From positions 1-64,000 of the forward strand of contig NZ_JANYGQ010000028.1 in assembly GCF_025359345.1 (NCBI RefSeq): a stretch of 64,000 bases of DNA, in the 5' to 3' direction. The notes beneath the pieces are model-generated. The model had not been told where the DNA came from and searched no databases. It saw nothing but the letters and a program-made list of their open reading frames with translations. Both the position numbers and the translations under genes were made by a program. Shown here piece by piece: positions 1 through 7,428 of this stretch. Every line of letters starts with the position of its first letter. The stretch's first letter is position 1. This stretch comes from Mucilaginibacter sp. GTDB lineage: Bacteria > Bacteroidota > Bacteroidia > Sphingobacteriales > Sphingobacteriaceae.

Positions 1-28
1 ATAGGTTCGAGCCCAGGTGGGCGCACCT
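1..28 (+). other. tRNA 3'-end-like remnant / possible attachment site
   Basis: Bases 4-11 read GGTTCGAG, the classic T-loop sequence of a tRNA, followed by a possible acceptor 3' strand (18-24) and ACC. The T-stem pairs poorly (only two good base pairs), and the left part is cut by the window edge, so a functional tRNA cannot be claimed. Its position just before a terminator and a tyrosine recombinase fits an integration site in a tRNA 3' end. This is inference. Confidence 0.4.
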
Positions 29-37
29 CAAACAGTC

Positions 38-72
38 AAAACAGCCCTCACGATATCGTGGAGGCTGTTTTT
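38..72 (+). terminator. Intrinsic terminator hairpin
   Basis: Arms at about 38-54 and 55-71 form a long hairpin with one bulged G, beginning AAAACAGCC and ending GGCTGTTTT, followed by a T run. It would end a transcript entering from the left, probably the tRNA-like sequence at position 1. Confidence 0.7.
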
Positions 73-74
73 TG

Positions 75-174
75 ATTCGCAAGTTTTTGCAGCCTTTCTC
101 ATTCGCAGGTTTAAACGGTGTTTTCCAGCACTGTTGATTCGCAGTTTATTGTCGTTTTATTTTATTGATTCGCA
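75..174 (+). repeat. Four ATTCGCA direct repeats upstream of the recombinase
   Basis: The heptamer ATTCGCA occurs at 75-81, 101-107, 137-143 and 168-174, each followed by A/G-rich then T-rich bases, with start-to-start spacings of 26, 36 and 31 bases. All copies lie between the preceding terminator and the recombinase start codon. Repeats of this kind could be arm-type recombinase binding sites or an autoregulatory operator; the sequence alone does not decide. Confidence 0.55.
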
Positions 175-177
175 ACT

Positions 178-1362
178 ATGAAAAAGTCAAGGGCGGGACT
201 GTCTTGCTACATTGTTATTGACAGCCGGGTTAATCCGGCAGGATTATCCAAAGTTTTATTCAGGATCCAGCAGGCCCGTATCAAGCGGGACCTGTACACC
301 GGCATCAAGTGGCCAAGGGCATTTTTTAGCGCCACCACGCAGCAGCTATTGCCCCGGTACGCTGATGATACGGACGTGATGCCATTCAACCTGCAGATAA
401 ACGAATACAAAACCAGGGCGCACCGGATGGCCTTAACAGGTTATCTCGAGAAAACCGATATCACGATTGATGATATTGTTAAGGAGTTTAATAACATGCA
501 CGTGGCCGAGGACTTTTTCTCGTTCATGGAGGTGAACGCGAACGCGTTATACAACCAGGATACGATTGTTAACCCAACATGGCGCCGGCACCGGTGCAGC
601 CTTAATATCTTAAAAAAATATTATAAAAGGGAAGTTTTGCCCATAGGCCGGCTAAACCTTGATTTCATAGAAAAGTTCGATGCCTGGGCACGCACCAAGC
701 ACAAAGCAGGCCACAACACGGTTTGCGGTTATCACAAGGACATTAAAAAATATCTTTCAATTGCCGTCCGGAAGTGCCTGATCGCAAAGAACCCGTATGA
801 GGATTTTTCTTTTGCTTATGTTGACGGTGACCGGGTGGCGCTTAACCGAGACGAGATCAATAATTTAATAACGCTGTTTAAGCACCCGCTGCTGGAGAGC
901 TGCGACCGGGAAATATTGCGCCGGTTTTTATTTAGCTGTGTTACCGGGCTAAGGATATCCGACACGGGCCTGATCCACTCCAGCATGATACAAGGTAACG
1001 ACCTGGTGTTTGTGCCATACAAAGGGCGCGCTGCCGGCAAAGTGCTAAGGTTGCCGCTGCAACGCATAGCACTGCAACTGATAGAGGGACGCAGCGGGTT
1101 ACTGTTCGCGCAGTTTAGCCATGGTTACATTAATGAGCGCCTGAAGATCATCGGCGCCCGCGCGGGCATATTTAAGCGGCTAACCTACCACTGCGCCCGG
1201 GATACCTTTGGTACCCAGGCAGTAGAAATGAACATCCACATTAAGCTTATCTCCGAAATGATGGGGCACAGCAGTTTGAAGACGACCAGCATTTACTTAA
1301 AAATGAGCGATGCGGAAAAGAAACGGGCGATGGGCAAGTTTGATGAACGGTTTAAGTTATAA
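178..1362 (+). CDS. Tyrosine recombinase / site-specific integrase
   Basis: A 394-residue phage-type integrase that would catalyse DNA strand exchange through a covalent tyrosine intermediate. The N-terminal 90 residues look like the arm-binding type common in Bacteroidetes integrases, residues about 100-205 are the SAM-like core-binding domain, and 220-380 is the catalytic domain. The visible catalytic set is complete: R259 (GLRISD), H338 and R341 (YHCARDTFGT), H364 (MMGHSS) and Y373 (SIYLKM). Length is normal for the family, so it may be active. It lies alone after a terminator and four ATTCGCA repeats, beside a tRNA-like sequence, which fits an integrative element or prophage. It is followed by a hairpin at 1380-1439. 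Confidence 0.92.
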   Translation: MKKSRAGLSCYIVIDSRVNPAGLSKVLFRIQQARIKRDLYTGIKWPRAFFSATTQQLLPRYADDTDVMPFNLQINEYKTRAHRMALTGYLEKTDITIDDIVKEFNNMHVAEDFFSFMEVNANALYNQDTIVNPTWRRHRCSLNILKKYYKREVLPIGRLNLDFIEKFDAWARTKHKAGHNTVCGYHKDIKKYLSIAVRKCLIAKNPYEDFSFAYVDGDRVALNRDEINNLITLFKHPLLESCDREILRRFLFSCVTGLRISDTGLIHSSMIQGNDLVFVPYKGRAAGKVLRLPLQRIALQLIEGRSGLLFAQFSHGYINERLKIIGARAGIFKRLTYHCARDTFGTQAVEMNIHIKLISEMMGHSSLKTTSIYLKMSDAEKKRAMGKFDERFKL

Positions 1363-1379
1363 CCGCCGCAGAAGCTGTT

Positions 1380-1440
1380 AAAAGCAGGAAATTTCTGTAA
1401 GATTGTAATAATCTGATAGCCAGTAAATTTCCTGCTTTTT
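1380..1440 (+). terminator. Terminator after the recombinase
   Basis: A 15-base inverted repeat with arms at 1380-1394 and 1425-1439 (AAAAGCAGGAAATTT and its complement) encloses a 30-base loop and ends in a T run. It sits 17 bases after the recombinase stop and may work in both directions, as a reverse-strand ORF also ends nearby at 1480. Confidence 0.6.
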
Positions 1441-1479
1441 AATGCTTACAACCGTAATTTAGCGTTTGTAAGGATGTAA

Positions 1480-1632
1480 TTATTTCTTTACCTGGCTAAG
1501 TATCCAGTCTTCTTCTAAATCATGATACACGGTAAAGGCGTGTTTCTTTAACCAGGAATCATAAAATTCTACTTTTTGCTGAAGCTTGAGCAGCCGCTGC
1601 GCATTGCTTCTTTTTTGTTTTACTACCCGCAT
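1480..1632 (-). CDS. Small basic hypothetical protein (50 aa)
   Basis: An ATG-started reverse-strand ORF encoding 50 residues, rich in Lys, Gln and Glu in its first half and ending DWILSQVKK. It starts only 10 bases after the stop of the upstream reverse ORF (1643-1882), suggesting a two-gene transcript. The heptad-like pattern of Leu/Val around residues 14-28 could form a short coiled coil. I do not recognise the family. It is supported only by start, spacing and context in the mobile region. Confidence 0.4.
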   Translation of the reverse strand: MRVVKQKRSNAQRLLKLQQKVEFYDSWLKKHAFTVYHDLEEDWILSQVKK

Positions 1633-1642
1633 GGTTACAAAT

Positions 1643-1882
1643 TTAAGCGATTTTTAATATACAGGCCACGTGCTGCAGTTGCACGCGCTGTATGGCGTTT
1701 AACAATGAAAGCGTGTGGAATATCGGCTCCAGTTGCGGCAATGGCAAATCTGCAGTGCGCACGGCGGCCAATAAAGTTAATATCCCCTCGCTGGCCTCGG
1801 TGATATCTACTGATTCAATAAAAAAACTGATAGAGCTTTGTAGCCGCTCCTGGGCTTGGGTGGTGGTAGTAGTGTCTCGCAT
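1643..1882 (-). CDS. Small hypothetical protein (79 aa)
   Basis: A 79-residue acidic-to-neutral protein starting MRDTTTTTQAQERLQ and mostly helical by composition, with no signal peptide or membrane segment. It has an A-rich, weakly Shine-Dalgarno-like sequence (AAAAAGTAAAG) before the ATG. A large inverted-repeat region (1910-2022) lies immediately upstream, which would be its promoter/operator side. The family is not recognised; it could be an element-encoded regulator or accessory protein. Confidence 0.45.
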   Translation of the reverse strand: MRDTTTTTQAQERLQSSISFFIESVDITEASEGILTLLAAVRTADLPLPQLEPIFHTLSLLNAIQRVQLQHVACILKIA

Positions 1883-1909
1883 GACTTTACTTTTTAAAAT
1901 TGAAAAAAG

Positions 1910-2022
1910 CCCTGGCGGCTGCGAAACTATTACTGATTAGGTAATACACCAGTAGATACTGGAACGCCAGGGTTTATTTTAATCCAATAAGAGGTTACTG
2001 ATTATATCAGTAATAGTTTCGC
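1910..2022. promoter_or_regulatory. Nested inverted repeats, possible operator
   Basis: A perfect 17-base inverted repeat has arms at 1921-1937 (GCGAAACTATTACTGAT) and 2006-2022. Beside it are arms CCCTGGCG at 1910-1917 and CGCCAGGG at 1965-1972. A further copy of TTACTGAT lies at about 1995. It sits just upstream of the reverse ORF starting at 1882, so it could be an operator, a regulatory RNA structure or a recombination site. Confidence 0.5.
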
Positions 2023-2065
2023 ATTACAAACGTGCGAAAAGTAATTGAGAGTTACAAGCACAAAA

Positions 2066-2090
2066 AAAGCCGCTTTTCGGCGGCTTTGCA
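2066..2090 (-). terminator. Intrinsic terminator of the DUF4468 gene
   Basis: Arms AAAGCCGC (2066-2073) and GCGGCTTT (2080-2087) with a 6-base loop. On the reverse strand the hairpin follows the stop of the gene at 2110 and runs into a T tract. Confidence 0.8.
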
Positions 2091-2109
2091 ATACTATTAA
2101 AGTGGGATG

Positions 2110-2691
2110 TTAAAAGTCTTCATCAATTTTATGTGAGTATTTTTTTGTTTTAACTGCATACTTTAAATTCACAATTGTGTTTTTGGCATTTCCATCAATA
2201 TTATACAAGATCAACCTGGCCCGCCCGGTATACTCACCTTTTTTGTTTTTAAACTGAGGGTCGGTTATATAAACGTCAGCTGAGTGCATGTCGGGCGATG
2301 CATCACCGTTTAAACCCCATATCACAAAGAAATCGGCTATTTCATACTTGTACTTTGCATCTTTTACCCATAAGTAAATATTGAACGAGATTGAATATGG
2401 TGGACTAAACAGCCCTACTTGACGGTGACCGAAAACCATAGCGTGTGCAATTATCTTACCCGCTTTAAAGTCCTCGTAGCTGATATAAGATTGGGCAACA
2501 TAAAAATCCTTGGGTACCCATTCGCGCAAAGTCGAATAGATTTCTTCTTTTGAATAGCCAGGCATATCAACAGTTTCCTTATAAACAATCTCCTTTTTTT
2601 CGGTATCGATTGAAACGGTCGGATTAGGAATGATGTCCTGGGCTTGTAAGAACAGGGGTAACAGAAAGAACGCGAATATTAATTTCTTCAT
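2110..2691 (-). CDS. Secreted DUF4468 domain protein
   Basis: A 193-residue exported protein. Residues 1-18 are a typical signal peptide (MKKLIFAFFLLPLFLQAQ). The mature part starts with a strand-rich stretch and the recognisable DUF4468 pattern around residues 35-125, including PGYSKEEIYSTLREWV, where a short Tyr-containing helix precedes a strand-rich TBP-like fold. DUF4468 proteins are common in Bacteroidetes and have no established biochemical role; they are presumed periplasmic. The gene stands alone with its own terminator at 2066-2087 and lies inside the mobile-element region, so it could be cargo or a resident gene. Confidence 0.8.
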   Translation of the reverse strand: MKKLIFAFFLLPLFLQAQDIIPNPTVSIDTEKKEIVYKETVDMPGYSKEEIYSTLREWVPKDFYVAQSYISYEDFKAGKIIAHAMVFGHRQVGLFSPPYSISFNIYLWVKDAKYKYEIADFFVIWGLNGDASPDMHSADVYITDPQFKNKKGEYTGRARLILYNIDGNAKNTIVNLKYAVKTKKYSHKIDEDF

Positions 2692-2729
2692 ACCATTAGG
2701 TTTGGTTGCCCTAAATCTATAAAAAAAAA

Positions 2730-5072
2730 TTAAGCTTTACTCTTATTCTGAAGCTGCACATATTTAGCATCTTCGCGTTTTAGGTAGTGATAGTCAATAA
2801 CAACTTGCTGATCCTGTATCTTTTGCTCTATAGCTGCTAGCTTATCTACTACAGGGCCTAAATCAAACACCGGCATATTGGCCGGCTGCGCACTGCCGGT
2901 AAAACCACCTGCTGCATGTGCAGGTACCGAAGCCGAGCCTTGCTGCCTAAGTGCCTCCAGTGCACCCATTACATTGGCAGTATATGGATTTTTAAGCATC
3001 CAGTTTGGTGCAATCCATTCGCTACCGGCTTCTCCTGCTATATACTTTTTATTAAACAGTGTCGGCACATTTACATAGCCGGCAGGGTTATCGCTTGTGG
3101 CCAGGCCCGTGAAACCGCCATCAGCGTGCTTTGGAACTGAACCACTGCTGCCCGCTGCTAAATCAGTTACAGCCTCGGCAACGCCGCTTGCGATGATCGA
3201 AATAATAGAAAGGTTAGCCCGGGCGTCAGCAGCTGCAGCAAGCCCGGCTGCAATAAACTCTCCACCAGGCACAAGCGCATATTTAGCAAAGTACCCTGCG
3301 ATCTCCACGCCTTCAGAAGCTTTTATCTTACCAATAGCGATAATTTTTTCCAGGGCGAGCTCTGCTAGCATGAGCGCTTTGTTTTTACCGAAGATTGAAT
3401 TTACCAAAGCGAACCCAGATTGCATGAGCCCTGCCTTTGCCCCCTCAATTCCCTGCCTGGCTTTTAAAGCATCCTGCTGGGCCTCCACCTCCGACTTTAT
3501 AAATTTAAGCCCCTGATCGTGCGCGCGTTTTTTATTGGCTATTTCGGCATCGGCCAGCTTTTTTTCTATAGATACGGTGTTTTGCCCATAATAAACCGCC
3601 AGGTAATATTCGTCGGCGTATGATGATTGATCTAGCTCGCTCTTGCGTCGCTCGTAGCCTTCCTGGCTAATTAAATCATCGGCTCGTTGCTGTTCGAGCA
3701 CCCGCTGCTTTTCTGCGGCCCGAGACTGCAAAATCTGCATATCGTTTTTGAAATCAGCGTCTGAAGTAGCCACCAGCTGCGCTGCAGTATCAGAAGTCTG
3801 TAAATCCGATATCTGTTTATTATTGGCAGCCTTATCTGCAGGCGTAGCATTTTTGTTGCCATTAAGTTCACGCAGCTTTGCTATAAGCTTTTGGTATTTA
3901 TCATCTATTACTTTTAGCTGCGCATCCAAACCTTCCAGTGTGCCTTTGGTGGCGCCGGCAATTAGATCGTCGATCTGACTATGAGTGTCACGCAATTGAT
4001 TTTGGTATTCCTCCAGCGCTTTTTTCTGCGCCTCCAGCTTTTTAGCCTCGGCGTCACTTTCCTTGGCAGTTGGGCCGCCCTGGGGAGGCGTTACCGGGGG
4101 CTTCTCCCCATCTTTAGGTTTAAAGGTTTCATCAATCCCCAATTCTTTGATCAGGTCCGCCCGGGCCTTAACCATGGCATCGCCCTTTTTCATCATACCG
4201 GCTTCAAATTCCTGCAGGGCCCTGAATTCCGAAAGGGCATGGTTTGCGCTGAAGTCGGCGCTGAATATTCCGCCCGAGGTACCGTGGCCAGCCTCGATCA
4301 TGTCGTGGTATTGCTTTAACAAACCACCCAGCTTATCTGCAGTTGTACCGTCAACCATTTTAAATTCGGGGAATTTTTGGTGCAGCTTAACGATCTCCTC
4401 GCGCATGTTACGCTCGGCCTCGATTTTTTTCATTCGCAGATCGGCCGTTTTTTCGTTTTGCGATTCAATTTCCTCGTCCTTTTTTGCCAGGATAATGCGG
4501 TTGATATACAAATCATTCAGCCGCTCAACGGCTGCAGCAATTTCCTGGTTGGTAGATTTCTCGGCATTCAGGTTTTTAAGGTGCTCAGGCGCCAGGGCGA
4601 TAAACTTTTGAATAAGTTTTACCCGTTCATCGCCTTTTACATTTGTGTCCTGGATTTGTAAGCCGAGCATATTCATCTCAACCCGCTCATGTTCCAGCGT
4701 CTCCGAAAATTTTGTGGTAGTTAATTCTTCGATCACACTTAAAAAGGGTGAAAGAAAATCGGCCATTAGCGACTTTCCCTTAATTATCCATTTGCCAATC
4801 GTTTCCTGGATATTGTAAACGTCAAGCAACACAGCCTCGCACAGCTCCTTCATTGACGAGTCAAGCGTATATTTCTTGAGTTCACCTACAAATGCATCAT
4901 TGACATCTTCAGCTTTGTAACGGCATCCGCATTGCGATGAGCAATGGTAGTAATAGTAATATTGTTTTCGTCCTTTTGATGCACTCCCTGTGAGTATCCT
5001 TGAACACCGGGAACATTCTAAGAACCCGCGCATTGGGATACAATAAGAAGGTGCAGTCTGATCGGGAATCAC
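2730..5072 (-). pseudogene. Chimeric ORF: serine-recombinase C-terminal part fused to phage tape-measure protein C-terminal part
   Basis: A 780-residue open frame with a GTG start and an in-frame TGA six bases upstream. Residues 12-75 match the zinc-ribbon tail of large serine recombinases: PMRGFLECSRCSRILTGSAS, then YYYYYHCSSQCG with paired Cys. From about residue 92 the sequence changes to the C-terminal part of a Bacteroidetes phage tape-measure protein: long charged coiled coils (150-560), a hydrophobic Ala/Gly-rich stretch (about 570-650) and repeated GGFTG motifs (HADGGFTG, HAAGGFTG). Neither parent is complete: the recombinase lacks its resolvase catalytic domain and the tape measure lacks its N-terminal half. 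The simplest reading is a deletion that fused two prophage genes in frame. The frame is still open, so expression cannot be excluded. Confidence 0.75.
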
Positions 5073-5181
5073 TGGTCACCTGCAACAATACCAGGCGGGT
5101 GTCCCGACGAATAAAAATGGCATCCAGAAAAGAGCGGTTATTGCGGTGTGAACAGGGAAAGCAGGTAAGCGACCAGCAAAC

Positions 5182-5973
5182 CTAATTTGTAAACACCAAA
5201 TACGACCTGTTGATAAACGGGTCAATATCTGAAGGATTTAATATCGAAAGTTCGACGCCAATCCCCCACGTGGCGGCTTTTGCTGCGCCTTCAATGGCTG
5301 CCTCGCCAATCGTTCCACCATATTTCGCGACTATCGCGCCAATTCCAAGGGCCAACCCTTTTTCAATAGGTATGTCGCGAAGTGTATCTTTAATGATGTC
5401 TTTCACTTGTTCTTGTCCGGCGTCCAGCGCATTTGAAAGAAACCCTTGTTGGTTAGGATTGAACCCATTGCAGTTGGCTGCACCGCAGGTCTGGAAATTG
5501 TTGTATCCGTTATAAAAATTCTGATAACTGCCACCAAAATATTGATTTACGATGCTGCTTTGGAGGGAGTTAATATTATTGCCGGGATTGATACCTGATG
5601 GACCTGCCCCCCCGGAATCACCCGGTCCGTCACCGCCACCATGAGGTCCAGCAGGCTGATTACCACCGGGACCAGTACCTGAGCCGTCATCGTCTGAGCC
5701 GGGAGCATTTGCATTGGGGGCAGGAGTTGAAGGAGTTTCAGAATTAGCCGAAAAAACACTAACTCCGACGAAATTTCCATTTTCAAAATATCCACCGCCG
5801 TTATAGACACTACCATTTTCTATTCCTGCATTTTCTCCTTCTCCTTCACCTTCTCCTTCTCCTTCTCCTTCTCCTTCTCCTTCTCCTTCTCCTTCACCTT
5901 CACCTTCACCTTCTCCTCCTTGAAAAAAGGCGAAATGTTTCGATAATTCCTTACTTTCTGTTGGATAGTGCAT
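5182..5973 (-). CDS. Repeat-rich hypothetical protein with (Gly-Glu)14 tract
   Basis: A 263-residue protein of unknown family. Residues about 20-47 are fourteen consecutive Gly-Glu dipeptides encoded by a GGAGAA-type hexanucleotide repeat. Residues 48-135 are low-complexity Gly/Asn/Pro/Ser sequence. Residues 135-263 look like a folded domain with a Gly/Ala-rich weakly hydrophobic helix pair around GLALGIGAIVAKYGG and an end reading DIDPFINRSYLVFTN. No signal peptide is seen. It lies upstream of the chimeric phage ORF on the same strand with a 109-base gap. It might be a phage structural or toxin-like protein, but nothing identifies it. Confidence 0.5.
   Translation of the reverse strand: MHYPTESKELSKHFAFFQGGEGEGEGEGEGEGEGEGEGEGEGEGEGENAGIENGSVYNGGGYFENGNFVGVSVFSANSETPSTPAPNANAPGSDDDGSGTGPGGNQPAGPHGGGDGPGDSGGAGPSGINPGNNINSLQSSIVNQYFGGSYQNFYNGYNNFQTCGAANCNGFNPNQQGFLSNALDAGQEQVKDIIKDTLRDIPIEKGLALGIGAIVAKYGGTIGEAAIEGAAKAATWGIGVELSILNPSDIDPFINRSYLVFTN
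5833..5916 (-). repeat. Hexanucleotide microsatellite (GGAGAA)14
   Basis: Fourteen tandem 6-base units, read on the plus strand as TTCTCC with four TTCACC variants, run without interruption. Each unit encodes Gly-Glu in the gene at 5182-5973. Unit-number change by slippage would keep the reading frame. Confidence 0.95.
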
Positions 5974-6353
5974 TAGTTAATAAATTAAATATTTCGGATT
6001 TTTCAAGTATTACTATCGTCTCATTTTTCAATGATGCCGCGAGAAATTTCAATAAGAATATAGAGGGTACAAATAATTTAAAAAAACTAATTGTACATAA
6101 TATAAAGTGAAAAATTCACTGTAGATTATCCTATGTTCGGATATTGTTTTGAAGTTTTTTCATTTTGTATAAGGTTTTGATAATGTTAGTATTAAGGTTA
6201 AATAAAGTTATAGTTTTTTTTTGCAAATAAAATATTCCGGCAATTTTTTTAATTTTTATTAGCTTACGAATAAGTAAAATCTAATTGTATTTTATCATGT
6301 GTGACAAGCAATACCGATTACTGATTTACAAAAGTTTTTCCCTCCGTCATTGA

Positions 6354-6448
6354 TCCTGAGGCTGGGCTCGAACCAATTTTTGGAGATTAAATAATATAAG
6401 TAGTATTTGGAACAGTTTGTTTTTGCTCCGGAGACTGGGCACGAACCT
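6354..6448 (-). repeat. Two tRNA T-arm-like repeats (att-site candidates)
   Basis: Copies at 6354-6375 and 6427-6448 match at 18 of 22 positions and on the reverse strand contain GGTTCGAGCCCAG and GGTTCGTGCCCAG. The second copy, read as ATAGGTTCGTGCCCAG, matches bases 1-16 of the window at 15 of 16 positions in opposite orientation. A weaker third copy is near 6597-6618. They could be recombinase core sites or decayed tRNA ends. Confidence 0.45.
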
Positions 6449-6545
6449 ATTATATGTGAATCCAATTTATTTAATATTTAGAGCCGCTAATGTTTTTAAA
6501 TCATCCATGAAATGGTTCGAGAATTGCCCAATTGGGTGCACTGAT

Positions 6546-6578
6546 AAAGCCTCTTAGTTTTACTAAGGGGCTTTTTAC
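6546..6578 (+). terminator. Intrinsic terminator
   Basis: Twelve-base arms at 6546-6557 (AAAGCCTCTTAG) and 6563-6574 with one G-T pair, a 5-base loop and a trailing T run. It follows a forward GGTTCGAG at 6514, so it may end a decayed tRNA-like transcript. Confidence 0.75.
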
Positions 6579-6746
6579 TTTCAGGGGCCGCCGTTAATCT
6601 GCGGGCAGAGCGTGAACCTAACGTTATGAACCGAAGGCAATCATGCACATCATATCTACCACGGGATGAGCTCCGGGTTACAACAGACATCGCGGGCTTT
6701 TTCAAATTAATGTTTACATTTAATAAATTATTTAACCGCTCATACT

Positions 6747-7109
6747 ATGAAAAGAAAGATACTTACAACGGTGGCTTTGATCCTTGCCTTTGGCGCGGCA
6801 TTCGCATATTTTGCCGGCATTGATGGCAAATGGTCTGCCATGTTGAAAGGGCCTGATGGCAATGAATTCCCGATAGCTTATACTTTTAAAACCGGTGGCA
6901 CAGCGCTCACAGGTACGGTGACTTCCTCAATAGGTAGCTTCGATATTTCTGATGGCATAATAAAAGGCGATAGCTTATGGTTCACTGCCAACATCAATAC
7001 CATGAAGATTAAAAATATAGGCAGATACTATGCCGATGGCGACTCAATAAGCCTGCGCGTGGGTACCAGGTCGACTCATACTACATTAAAACGCTCCGTT
7101 GATAAATAA
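6747..7109 (+). CDS. Small secreted beta-rich protein
   Basis: A 120-residue protein with an N-terminal signal (MKRKILTTVALILAFGAAFA). The mature part has regular strand-turn patterns: GKWSAMLKGPDGNEFP, then YTFKTGGTALTGTV, then IKGDSLWFTANI. This resembles small lipocalin-like secreted proteins common in Bacteroidetes and often found as extra modules or neighbours of glycoside hydrolases. It lies 319 bases before a GH95 fucosidase and has its own terminator, so it is not clearly in the same operon. A direct ligand or substrate cannot be read from the sequence. Confidence 0.65.
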   Translation: MKRKILTTVALILAFGAAFAYFAGIDGKWSAMLKGPDGNEFPIAYTFKTGGTALTGTVTSSIGSFDISDGIIKGDSLWFTANINTMKIKNIGRYYADGDSISLRVGTRSTHTTLKRSVDK

Positions 7110-7134
7110 ATCTCTTCATCCATAAAGCACGATT

Positions 7135-7180
7135 AAATCCTTGTAGTAAATTGACTATCAATTTATTATAAGGATTTTTA
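7135..7180 (+). terminator. Intrinsic terminator
   Basis: Nineteen-base arms at 7135-7153 and 7159-7177 pair throughout if two G-T pairs are allowed, with a five-base loop and a T run. It ends the small secreted-protein gene. Confidence 0.8.
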
Positions 7181-7428
7181 ATTTTAAGACAGGAACAATG
7201 TTTTCGACAAATCCTTCGGTTCTGATTTGAATACAAACCGGCAGGGACGGAGCCGGGGTAGCGAAGACTTATTTAACCGCTAAAAATGATTAATGATATG
7301 CAAAAATAGCTTATCAATAATAGTCAGGGTATCATACTTTTGAAATAGATGAATTGGCCGAATCGCCGGTGATCAACACATAAGGGATCGCAAAGTCGAT
7401 CCTAAATAAGCTTATTGAACGCTAAGAT
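7178..7428. other. Leader region of the GH95 gene
   Basis: About 250 bases between terminator and GH95 start. I see no ORF, strong promoter match or stable hairpin here. It presumably holds the fucosidase promoter. Confidence 0.3.

Larger units (their letters stand above)
5974..6746. other. AT-rich gene-free stretch at the right edge of the mobile region
   Basis: No convincing gene in 773 bases. It is strongly AT-rich from 5974 to 6350. It then holds three reverse-strand T-arm-like copies (6354-6375, 6427-6448, about 6597-6618), a forward GGTTCGAG at 6514-6521 and a terminator at 6546-6578. I read it as the scarred boundary of the element. Confidence 0.55.

Noticed and set aside
1..28. A complete tRNA gene at the left edge
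   Set aside because: Only a T-loop and part of an acceptor strand are inside the window and the T-stem pairs poorly; reported only as a remnant.
3097..4661. Several forward ORFs of 90-180 codons inside the tape-measure chimera
   Set aside because: They are antisense shadows of the chimeric ORF with no start signals or domain features.
6496..6705. Reverse 69-codon ORF near the element edge
   Set aside because: Ser/Arg-rich translation without family features, running through a terminator and T-arm-like repeats.
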